The notes under the pieces are model-generated. The model was not told the origin of the DNA. It searched no databases and saw only the letters and a list, made by a program, of their open reading frames with translations. Below, piece by piece: positions 1 through 6,476 of a stretch of DNA of 20,013 nt. Positions within the stretch are counted from its first letter, which is position 1. Each line of letters opens with the position of its first letter. The stretch lies in contig JAZTYO010000011.1 of NCBI GenBank assembly GCA_045636945.1, forward strand, positions 1-20,013, given 5' to 3'. Position numbers and translations under genes: made by a program. The stretch is from UMGS172 sp045636945 (GTDB lineage Bacteria > Bacillota > Clostridia > Oscillospirales > Acutalibacteraceae).

Positions 1-521
1 TTTTTCTTTGCTTCTTTAATTGTGCTTAACACAAGGTTGATATTTTGCTCTGTTCCAGTTTTGTAAGCTACTATGCTATTGTCGAATAAATCTCTGATAA
101 TAGATAAGTACAATGTTCCTTGCGATGTCTTTATGTACGAAATGTCCGTAACCCATTTTTGATTTGGTTTTTCTGCCTTGAAATTTCTTTTGAGAAGATT
201 TTTGTACCGATGAAAACATTCTCCGTAATTTCTATACCTCTTTCTCCTAACCACTGACAGCAGATTGTATTTCTGCATTATTCGCAAGACCGTTTTGGGG
301 TTGCGATAAATTCCATTTCTTTCAAGCCATATATGTACTCTTCGGTAACCGTAAGTTCTGCCACACCGTTCTTGACATTCTTGTATTTTTTCTGCCAGCG
401 GTAGATCCTTTGCCGGAAGATCCATTCGCGATACATAACCGTAATATCCACTTCGGGACACCTTGAAGAACCGACACATTTCACTGATTGAATACTTATC
501 TTTATGTCGGTAAATTACCAT
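1..521 (-). CDS. IS3-family transposase OrfB, DDE integrase (partial)
   Basis: This frame encodes the catalytic half of the transposase, which cuts and joins the element ends. It is open from 521 to the window edge, about 173 residues, and lacks the C-terminal third. The N-terminal part has the OrfB signature CGRTYGYRRVHIWL. The rve domain starts at KPNQKWVTDISYI, where D126 is the first catalytic Asp; the second is in IIRDLFDNSIVAY (D144). The catalytic Glu lies outside the window. The ATG at 521 is one choice. A GTG at 542, overlapping the OrfA stop, is another. The frame is -1 relative to OrfA, as expected if the active transposase is an OrfAB frameshift product, but I see no clear slippery heptamer. 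The visible part has no stop codon or frameshift. Confidence 0.9.
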   Translation of the reverse strand, partial: MVIYRHKDKYSISEMCRFFKVSRSGYYGYVSRMDLPAKDLPLAEKIQECQERCGRTYGYRRVHIWLERNGIYRNPKTVLRIMQKYNLLSVVRRKRYRNYGECFHRYKNLLKRNFKAEKPNQKWVTDISYIKTSQGTLYLSIIRDLFDNSIVAYKTGTEQNINLVLSTIKEAKK

Positions 522-538
522 ATATTTTACGCTTGTTC

Positions 539-823
539 TCACTTCCTTTCTGTGAGCAAGAGAAAATCCCGCAACATTTCATTCTCCATTTTCAATCGCT
601 TATTTTCATACTTGTATTCCTGCAAGGTCTTTGCAGGTTTTCTTCCTCTTGCCTTTGGGATTCGTTCATGATCTTGACTTAGCCCACACCAAGTTTGAAT
701 TGCCCATCGGCTTATTCCATATTCTTTACTTAACGATTTTACCGATCGCCCATTTTCTTGCTTTTGTCGTATCTCATTTCTTATGCTTTCAGGATATTTT
801 TTCATCCCTTTTTTTCCAGCCAT
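539..823 (-). CDS. IS3-family transposase OrfA (helix-turn-helix protein)
   Basis: A 94-residue DNA-binding subunit of the IS3 transposase. Residues about 8-45 form the HTH_Tnp_1 type fold: KYPESIRNEIRQKQENGRSV, then SLSKEYGISRWAIQTW. A basic linker (ARGRKPAKT) follows, then a C-terminal leucine-zipper-like helix (ENKRLKMENEMLRDFLLL), the usual OrfA dimerisation segment. The ATG at 823 has a strong AGGAGGT ribosome-binding site seven bases upstream. That site sits in the 3' arm of a perfect 14-bp hairpin (see 830-867), so translation is probably restrained. The stop overlaps the start of the OrfB frame. The length is normal for the family and the gene looks intact. Confidence 0.93.
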   Translation of the reverse strand: MAGKKGMKKYPESIRNEIRQKQENGRSVKSLSKEYGISRWAIQTWCGLSQDHERIPKARGRKPAKTLQEYKYENKRLKMENEMLRDFLLLTERK

Positions 824-829
824 AACAAA

Positions 830-867
830 ACCTCCTATGGTAGTTCTTTAATTCTACCATAGGAGGT
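830..867 (-). promoter_or_regulatory. Leader hairpin sequestering the OrfA ribosome-binding site
   Basis: ACCTCCTATGGTAG (830-843 on the plus strand) and CTACCATAGGAGGT (854-867) are perfectly complementary, giving a 14-bp stem with a 10-base loop. In the transposase mRNA the 3' arm contains AGGAGGT, ending seven bases before the OrfA ATG. Folding would hide the site, most effectively in transcripts that run in from flanking DNA. Masking of the transposase start by external transcripts is an established IS strategy (IS10 and IS50). Read on the plus strand, the same stem is followed by six T residues (870-875), so it may also act as an intrinsic terminator for transcripts leaving the element. 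Confidence 0.8.
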
Positions 868-905
868 GCTTTTTTACTATTGTCCGTTTTTACTGGACTT
901 GTTCA

Positions 906-924
906 GAAACGGTGAATGCCGTTT
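906..924. repeat. Small inverted repeat beside the IS3 end
   Basis: AAACGG (907-912) and CCGTTT (919-924) form a six-pair stem with a six-base loop directly next to the IS boundary. It may be what remains of a host terminator interrupted by the insertion. It has no T tract of its own, so this is only a suggestion. The rest of 925-968 is AT-rich and otherwise featureless. Confidence 0.3.
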
Positions 925-968
925 GATTGTTACATTGAATGAAAATATAAAATAAACACAATTTTTTG

Positions 969-997
969 TTGACATTCATTCATTTATAATGTACTAT
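969..997 (+). promoter_or_regulatory. Sigma-A-type promoter for the small peptide gene
   Basis: TTGACA at 969-974 is a perfect -35 box. A 17-base spacer leads to TACTAT at 992-997. A TATAAT at 985-990 is only 10 bases from the -35 and is less likely to be the working -10. The predicted transcript would start near 1004 and have a leader of about 38 bases before the GTG at 1042. Confidence 0.75.
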
Positions 998-1041
998 GTA
1001 TTAGTAAACATGTTAACTTTTGATTTTGGAAGGGAAGTAAA

Positions 1042-1191
1042 GTGAAAATTTACCAAAGTCCTGAACTTAATATTGAATCGCTTGTTGCCGAGGAAACTAT
1101 TGCAAGTGTTATTCCTACCATAATTGATGAGCTATATGATGAGCCTGAGATCAGTATCCCCAACGACTTCGGCGACGGTTATTGGGATTGA
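1042..1191 (+). CDS. 49-residue acidic peptide, candidate exported or leader-type peptide
   Basis: A small gene beginning with GTG behind GGAAGGGAAG at 1028-1037. An in-frame TGA at 1021 excludes a longer form. The product starts MKIYQSPELNIESLVAEE and ends NDFGDGYWD. It has 12 acidic residues, one Lys, no Cys and no transmembrane segment. The N-terminal pattern (M-K-x-Y-x-x-P-E-L followed by an acidic, aliphatic stretch) resembles short clostridial peptides I recall as common but uncharacterised; I cannot name a family. It has its own consensus promoter and its own terminator, which supports a real, separately controlled gene. The ABC transporter and DUF1854 genes begin 150 bases downstream, so a transported or regulatory peptide is the natural guess. 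No modifying enzyme is visible in the window. The function is unknown. Confidence 0.62.
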   Translation: MKIYQSPELNIESLVAEETIASVIPTIIDELYDEPEISIPNDFGDGYWD

Positions 1192-1211
1192 CCATTAATA
1201 ATTGGAAACAG

Positions 1212-1245
1212 AACCGCTTTGTGGATGCCCATAAGGCGGTTTTTG
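1212..1245 (+). terminator. Intrinsic terminator after the peptide gene
   Basis: AACCGCTTTGTGG (1212-1224) pairs with CCATAAGGCGGTT (1229-1241) around an ATGC loop. The 13 pairs include two G-U pairs, and a run of five T residues ends at 1244. It lies 20 bases after the peptide stop and before the second promoter, so the peptide should be made mainly from a short monocistronic transcript. Confidence 0.85.
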
Positions 1246-1277
1246 TATGTAAATAAGTGTCAAAACGAGGTCTTTCG

Positions 1278-1306
1278 TTGACAATAAAACATGTTTGTGT
1301 TATTCT
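1278..1306 (+). promoter_or_regulatory. Promoter for the ABC transporter operon
   Basis: TTGACA at 1278-1283, a 17-base spacer, then TATTCT at 1301-1306. The bases before the -10 read TGT, giving an extended -10 (TGnTATTCT). The start would be near 1313, with a short leader of about 28 bases to the ATG at 1341. It lies after the terminator at 1212-1245, so the transporter genes can be expressed independently of the peptide. Confidence 0.75.
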
Positions 1307-1340
1307 AAAATAAAGCAAAACAAAAAGTGAGGTGAATGCA

Positions 1341-3674
1341 ATGAACGAACGTAAGCCTCTATCCCAAATGCCCGAAAAATTAAATAAAATACTGACGGAA
1401 AAAGGCCTCATCGAGGGCAAGGCTTTGATATATGCCGAGGCTGATATGTCACTCGGTTGTGAGTTCTTGCATCACGTCCTTATTCTGACCGATAAAGCGT
1501 TGACCGTGGGTATAGCTCCCGAGGTGACAACCGAGCTTGTAAGAAATGCTCCTTCACCCAAACGTGAACGCAAGTGGGAAAGCTATGCCTTTAGGGTGTA
1601 CACAATCGACCGATTGAAAAGTCCTACAACCGATTCGCTTGTGGTCGGAGGAGTTCTGAGGATTGATATAGACGGTGAGGAGTATCCTATTTGTGCCTAT
1701 ACCAACGCATATAAGGGGTGTGTCGGTCGACTTTGTGAGGTTTTGAAACTGCTCACCGAGGGTGAAGAAATCCCCGAGGACAAGCTATACCGTGAAGAAC
1801 GTATCGAGAAGTGTCCCAAATGCGGATACCGTTATCCCAACCGTGACCGTAAGGTTTGCCCAAAATGTATGGACAAGCGTAAGATTTTCTTCCGCCTGGG
1901 GTCGTTCTTTAAACCTTATATTCCGCAGGTCGTAGTGCTTTGCGTTATGAGTGTACTGACGGCACTTATGTCTACCGTATGGCCGTATCTCAACGGAAGC
2001 ATCTTGTACGACGGAATCCTCAAAAAAGACCGTAATGTGCTGTTTTTAGATAAGATACCGATAGGCGATTTTGCTGTTCTTTTAGGTTTGCTTGCCGTGA
2101 CGATGGCAGGCTGTAAACTGTTACAGCAGTTGTTTGGTATTATTCAGGGACGTACCGTTGCCAAGGTTGTACCTAACGTTGTAAGCACTATTAAGAAAAA
2201 GGTTTTCAGTTCAATACAAAGACTTTCGGTGTCGTTCTTTACCAATAAGCGTACGGGTGGTCTTATGACCCGTATCACTTCCGACGCAAATCAGGTTTCG
2301 GATATATTCATCGACGGTATACCACACGTATTACCCAATCTTTTCACACTTGTTTTCTCGTTTGTGGTTATGTTCAGCACCAACTGGGTGTTGGCCTTGA
2401 CTGCGGTTGTGTCAATGCCTATCGCGGCAGTAATAAGTGTCAAGTTGCAACCCAAGATGTGGCATTATAACAGTAAAATGCACCAGACCTCAAGGGACTA
2501 CCGTGCGAGGTTTAATGACAACCTTGTCGGCGCCCGTGTTGTAAGGGCATTTGGTATGGAATCGCACGAGGAAACGTCGCTTGAACGCGAGAATGACCGA
2601 ACCTTTGATGCACAGTACAGCGCAATGAAGTTTGACATTAAGTTCAGCGCGTTGTACGAGATTGCAAAATCCCTGACGGCGTTGCTTGTCTGGGGTGTTG
2701 GTGTTTGCTTTGTACTTGCCGTATTTAAGCCTCAGATGACCTACGGTCAACTTGTCACCTTTACGGGCTACGTTTCACTTTTAAGCGACCCTGCCAACTT
2801 CTTTGCTCATATTTTCCGTTGGTGGTCGACCTCTATGAACTCGGCTCAGCGTATCTTCGAGATAATCGACGCCAAGCCCGACGTTATAGAATCTACCGAA
2901 CCTATAAAGGTTGAGGACGTAAAGGGCGAATTGAAGCTAGAAAGCGTCACCTTCGGATATGAGGAAAACCGTGAGGTTATAAAGGATGTTTCGCTGACGG
3001 TATCACCCGGTCAGATGCTTGGAATCGTTGGAAAATCGGGTGCAGGAAAATCCACGCTTGCAAATCTTATCACAAGACTTTACGACCCTAATTCGGGTCA
3101 CATTTATATTGACGGGATTGACGTCCGTGATATGTCGTTTGCCGATATCAGACGGTCGGTAGCATTGGTAAGTCAGGAAACCTACATATTCCGCGGAACT
3201 ATTTTCGAAAATATTGCCTACGCTAATCCCAAAGCCGATAAAAAAGCGGTGCTTAATGCCGCCGCGGCAGCCTTTGCACACGACTTTATTTGCAAATTGC
3301 CCGATGGTTACGACACCTTTGTCGGCACGGGAGGAAGAAGTCTTTCGGGCGGTGAAAGGCAGAGAATTTCAATAGCCCGAGCCATTCTTGCCGACCCCAA
3401 GATACTTATTCTTGATGAGGCTACTGCTGCTGTTGATACCGAGACCGAACGTAATATTCAATCGGCCTTGGAAAAACTGTCAAAGGGCAGAACTACGTTG
3501 TCTATTGCTCACCGAATTTCCACCTTGCGAGATGCCGATATGCTGATTGTTGTTGAGGACGGAAAGATAGTAGAGCAGGGCACACACGATGAACTTATAC
3601 GCAAAAAAGGAACCTATTTCAAGCTGGTACAGATTCAGAGTGAGGCTTTGAAGTTCCGTGGAATAGGTGATTGA
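1341..3674 (+). CDS. ABC exporter half-transporter with PH-like and zinc-ribbon N-terminal extension
   Basis: A 777-residue protein with a type IV exporter fold (membrane domain fused to ATPase) plus an extra 180 residues at the N-terminus. Residues about 25-145 look like a PH-type beta domain (LILTDKALTVGIAP, GGVLRIDIDGEEYPICAYTN). A zinc ribbon follows, with C158-x2-C161 and C173-x2-C176. Six membrane helices lie between about 190 and 500. The ATPase has Walker A GKSGAGKST (564-572), signature LSGGERQR (668-675), Walker B ILILDE (688-693) and H-loop H724, all canonical. I chose the ATG at 1341 because GAGGTG ends six bases before it; a GTG at 1332 lies inside that site. It probably pairs with the second half at 4238. 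Family knowledge: such exporters move lipids, drugs or peptides outward. The substrate here is not shown by the sequence. Confidence 0.9.
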   Translation: MNERKPLSQMPEKLNKILTEKGLIEGKALIYAEADMSLGCEFLHHVLILTDKALTVGIAPEVTTELVRNAPSPKRERKWESYAFRVYTIDRLKSPTTDSLVVGGVLRIDIDGEEYPICAYTNAYKGCVGRLCEVLKLLTEGEEIPEDKLYREERIEKCPKCGYRYPNRDRKVCPKCMDKRKIFFRLGSFFKPYIPQVVVLCVMSVLTALMSTVWPYLNGSILYDGILKKDRNVLFLDKIPIGDFAVLLGLLAVTMAGCKLLQQLFGIIQGRTVAKVVPNVVSTIKKKVFSSIQRLSVSFFTNKRTGGLMTRITSDANQVSDIFIDGIPHVLPNLFTLVFSFVVMFSTNWVLALTAVVSMPIAAVISVKLQPKMWHYNSKMHQTSRDYRARFNDNLVGARVVRAFGMESHEETSLERENDRTFDAQYSAMKFDIKFSALYEIAKSLTALLVWGVGVCFVLAVFKPQMTYGQLVTFTGYVSLLSDPANFFAHIFRWWSTSMNSAQRIFEIIDAKPDVIESTEPIKVEDVKGELKLESVTFGYEENREVIKDVSLTVSPGQMLGIVGKSGAGKSTLANLITRLYDPNSGHIYIDGIDVRDMSFADIRRSVALVSQETYIFRGTIFENIAYANPKADKKAVLNAAAAAFAHDFICKLPDGYDTFVGTGGRSLSGGERQRISIARAILADPKILILDEATAAVDTETERNIQSALEKLSKGRTTLSIAHRISTLRDADMLIVVEDGKIVEQGTHDELIRKKGTYFKLVQIQSEALKFRGIGD

Positions 3675-3688
3675 AAGGAGTGACGGTT

Positions 3689-4228
3689 TTGAGTGAAAAT
3701 ATTTTAAAGGACGAGGAGCAAAAGGTCGAACAGCTTCTCGCAATGAACATTCTGACACCTGATAATGCCGAGTTTTGTGAAACGATTGGCGGTTTTGTGG
3801 CCGTCACTGTAAACGGTGAGGACAGGGGTCACGTCAATATTATCCGCACCTTCCCTTTAAGTGATGCCGATGAATATCTTTCGGTACGTTTGCCCGACGG
3901 CAAACAGGAGGAAATAGGCATTATTGAAAAGCTGTCCGATTTCCCCGAAGACGTTGTAAAGATTATATCCAAACAACTCAAACTCCGCTATTTTATGCCG
4001 ACGATTACTAAAATACTCGATGTAAAAGAGGAGTACGGCTACACCTATTGGACGGTTGAAACCGACAAGGGCAAGGCCAAATTTGCCAGTTCGTCGGGTT
4101 CGGCAGGTGCAGTTATCCGACATAACAACGGTGTAATCGTTAAGGATTCCAACGAAAACCGTTACCTTATTGAGGACCTTGATAAGCTCACACCTAAAGA
4201 ACTTAAGAAATTAGACTTGTATTTGTAA
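3689..4228 (+). CDS. DUF1854 family protein, partner of the ABC transporter
   Basis: A 179-residue soluble protein with no membrane segment. It matches the DUF1854 pattern as I know it: a central EEIGIIEKLSDFPEDV, then KLRYFMPTITKILDVKEEYG, YWTVETDKGKAKF, and a late NENRYLIEDLDKLTPKELKK. DUF1854 genes are known beside ABC transporter pairs, for example the cyanophycin-metabolism-associated sets of proteobacteria; the biochemical role is not established. The start is a TTG at 3689, eight bases after AAAGGAG, which itself straddles the end of the upstream ABC gene. A TTG at 3671 and a GTG at 3680 are poorly placed. It sits exactly between two half-transporters, so a regulatory or assembly subunit is likely. 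Confidence 0.85.
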   Translation: MSENILKDEEQKVEQLLAMNILTPDNAEFCETIGGFVAVTVNGEDRGHVNIIRTFPLSDADEYLSVRLPDGKQEEIGIIEKLSDFPEDVVKIISKQLKLRYFMPTITKILDVKEEYGYTYWTVETDKGKAKFASSSGSAGAVIRHNNGVIVKDSNENRYLIEDLDKLTPKELKKLDLYL

Positions 4229-4237
4229 AGGAATTTT

Positions 4238-6421
4238 ATGAATCTCAACATACCGCTTCCCAAGCCTTTAAGCTACCGCTTGAAATTGGTGACTGATGAG
4301 AGCCCAAAATACTGCGTCCATCCCGATATTGACCTTGACGGATGCTTTACGGATGAGTTTTACATCGGTGCCACCGAATCGCTTTTGTTCACGTTTTGTG
4401 GCGAACAACAAAACTTAATAAGTATCGCTGATTGTGAAAAGGCAGAGATACACAATCAGGTAGACAGCGGACTTTTCACCGTTACCAAAAACGGTGAGGA
4501 GTATATTGTTGCGCGATTCACACGTAAACATTCCACCCAGATGGCCTGCCTTGCCCGAGGTGTCAAGTTGTTTATTGAGGGCAAGACCGACTGCATTATT
4601 GAAAACCGCGACCGTGAAAAGGCCTGTTCTAAATGTGGCAGGGTTTTAAACGGTGCAGGTCACTGCCCTAAGTGTAACAAGAGTAGCCGAAACATAAACC
4701 GAGTACTTGATATCTGTCGCGGTCATTGGCCGATGCTGGGTATTATATTCTCCATTATGCTTTTGCTTACTGCCGTAAGTCTCGGTCAGCAGTTTTTGAT
4801 TCGTTGGTTTGTCGACGGATATTTGATGGTCGGCGAAGGTACGGTAAGGGATATTGCTCTGTTCATTTCACTGTATCTTTCCATTACGCTGATAACCATG
4901 TTCGGTCATCTATTCAGGTCGTTTTTGGGTAGTAAGCTTGGTATGAAGATAAGCTATCAGCTTCGTTCAAAGCTGAGTACCCACATTCAAAGCCTTTCGA
5001 TGTCATACATTCACAAGCGCAATACGGGTGAACTGCTTGAACGTGTTTTCAACGACACAATGAGCGTCAGAAACTTCTTCACCAATAGCTTTTGCAATAT
5101 GTTCACCCAGTTGGTTACGCTCATCGCATTAGCGATTCTGATGCTGATACTTAATTGGAAGCTGGCAATAGCAGGCTTCATTTTTGCACCGCTTATACTG
5201 ATTTTTGCAAGAACCTTCTGGCCGTATATCCGCAAGATTTTCCATCGTCAGCGCCGAAAGGGAGACCGTACACAGAACAAGTTGCAGGATGTTCTGTCGG
5301 GTATCAGAATCGTAAAATCCTACGGACGCGAGGAGTTTGAGATAAAGCAGTTTGATGCTCTCAATGACGAATTTGCCGCAGTTCAGCGCAAAAACGAAAA
5401 GTTCTTTGCAACCGTTTTCCCTGTACTGTCGTTGCTTTTGTCGTTCAGTACTTACCTTATCGTGTACTTGGGTGGTCTTGATGTTCTTCAGGGTGAACTC
5501 ACCCCCGGTGGATTGATGCAGTTTGTATCCTATGCAGGAATGCTGTTGGGTCCCCTCAGTTGGATGTCGTTCTTGCCAAGACAGATTGTGCATATGACCA
5601 CAAGTCTTGACCGTATTTACGATATTTTGGACGAAAAACCCGAAATAACAGTGGCAGAGGATGCCGTAAAACGCGATATCGACGGTGATATTTCGATAAA
5701 ATCTATGACCTTTGGCTACAACTCGCACGAGATAGTGCTTGACGGTATTGACCTTGAGGTCCAAAAGGGTGAAATGATAGGTCTTGTGGGAGCCTCGGGA
5801 ACGGGGAAATCCACGCTTATCAACCTTATAATGCGACTTTACGATATCAACGAGGGCAGCATTTCGGTTGACGGAATTGATATAAGACAGTACGACCCTG
5901 CCGACTATCACCGACAGATAGGTGTTGTTCTGCAGGAAACCTTCCTTTTTGCGGGAACGGTGCTTGATAACATCCGTTTTGCCAATCCTGAAGCACCTCT
6001 GAGTGAGGTTATAAGGGCAGCAAAGAGTGCCAATGCACACGAATTTATCTGCAAACTGCCCGATGGATATAATACCTATATCGGTGAAAAAGGACATATG
6101 CTTTCGGGCGGTGAAAAGCAGAGAATTGCCATTGCCCGTGCTATTTTGGGCGACCCCAAGATACTTATTCTCGACGAAGCGACCTCTGCCCTTGATACCG
6201 AAAGTGAGTATCAGGTTCAGCAGGCTTTGGAACGCTTGAGAAAGGGCAGAACTACCTTTGCTATTGCTCACCGTTTGTCAACCCTTCGTTGTGCCGACCG
6301 AATTGCGGTCATAAACAACCACAAAATTGAAGAGCTTGGCAGTCATAACGAGCTTTTGAAAAAAAGGGGCATTTACTATGGCCTTGTAATGGCTCAGCTC
6401 GAAATGAACGGAAGAAAATGA
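4238..6421 (+). CDS. Second ABC exporter half-transporter with PH-like and zinc-ribbon N-terminal extension
   Basis: A 727-residue homologue of the half-transporter at 1341, with the same plan. It has an N-terminal beta-rich domain (about residues 25-115), a zinc ribbon with C130-x2-C133 and C143-x2-C146, a membrane domain at about 160-450, then the ATPase. Motifs: Walker A GASGTGKST (518-526), signature LSGGEKQR (622-629), Walker B ILILDE (642-647), H-loop H678. Both halves therefore keep a complete catalytic set, unlike many heterodimeric exporters with one degenerate site. AAAGGA lies nine bases before the ATG, and the gene begins nine bases after the DUF1854 stop, so the three genes form one operon. 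The two N-terminal extensions share layout more than sequence. A heterodimer is inferred; two homodimers are possible. Confidence 0.9.
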   Translation: MNLNIPLPKPLSYRLKLVTDESPKYCVHPDIDLDGCFTDEFYIGATESLLFTFCGEQQNLISIADCEKAEIHNQVDSGLFTVTKNGEEYIVARFTRKHSTQMACLARGVKLFIEGKTDCIIENRDREKACSKCGRVLNGAGHCPKCNKSSRNINRVLDICRGHWPMLGIIFSIMLLLTAVSLGQQFLIRWFVDGYLMVGEGTVRDIALFISLYLSITLITMFGHLFRSFLGSKLGMKISYQLRSKLSTHIQSLSMSYIHKRNTGELLERVFNDTMSVRNFFTNSFCNMFTQLVTLIALAILMLILNWKLAIAGFIFAPLILIFARTFWPYIRKIFHRQRRKGDRTQNKLQDVLSGIRIVKSYGREEFEIKQFDALNDEFAAVQRKNEKFFATVFPVLSLLLSFSTYLIVYLGGLDVLQGELTPGGLMQFVSYAGMLLGPLSWMSFLPRQIVHMTTSLDRIYDILDEKPEITVAEDAVKRDIDGDISIKSMTFGYNSHEIVLDGIDLEVQKGEMIGLVGASGTGKSTLINLIMRLYDINEGSISVDGIDIRQYDPADYHRQIGVVLQETFLFAGTVLDNIRFANPEAPLSEVIRAAKSANAHEFICKLPDGYNTYIGEKGHMLSGGEKQRIAIARAILGDPKILILDEATSALDTESEYQVQQALERLRKGRTTFAIAHRLSTLRCADRIAVINNHKIEELGSHNELLKKRGIYYGLVMAQLEMNGRK

Positions 6422-6435
6422 AAAGCCTAAAACAA

Positions 6436-6465
6436 AAAACTCCGAAGCTTCAGTTTCGGAGTTTT
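6436..6465. terminator. Bidirectional intrinsic terminator between converging genes
   Basis: ACTCCGAA (6439-6446) and TTCGGAGT (6455-6462) form an eight-pair stem, extended by AAA and TTT on either side. The outer A and T tracts allow termination in both directions. It serves the ABC operon on the plus strand and prs on the minus strand. Confidence 0.85.
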
Positions 6466-6476
6466 CTTTGTATTAA

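Larger units (their letters stand above)
1..905 (-). mobile_element. IS3-family insertion sequence, 5' part (cut by window edge)
   Basis: Two overlapping minus-strand frames encode an OrfA-type helix-turn-helix protein and an OrfB-type DDE integrase, the standard IS3 plan. The outer end is placed at 905. Read on the minus strand, the sequence from 905 begins TGAACAAGTCCAGTAAAAAC and continues GGACAA, which fits the IS3-type terminal pattern: it begins with TG and has a GGACA motif about 20 bases in. The other end and the last part of OrfB lie before position 1. A 3-base target duplication would start at 906 (GAA) but cannot be tested without the other flank. The boundary is read from the sequence, not from an alignment. 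Confidence 0.88.

Noticed and set aside
530..560. Programmed -1 frameshift site joining OrfA and OrfB
   Set aside because: The frames are in the right relation, but no A6G or similar slippery heptamer is visible in the overlap, so I do not annotate a site.
985..990. TATAAT as the -10 of the peptide promoter
   Set aside because: It is only 10 bases from the TTGACA. TACTAT at 992-997 has the correct 17-base spacing.
5129..6271. A 380-codon open frame antisense to the second ABC gene
   Set aside because: It lies wholly inside a well-supported ATPase gene, has no ribosome-binding site, and its product has no recognisable motif. It is a by-product of codon use on the sense strand.
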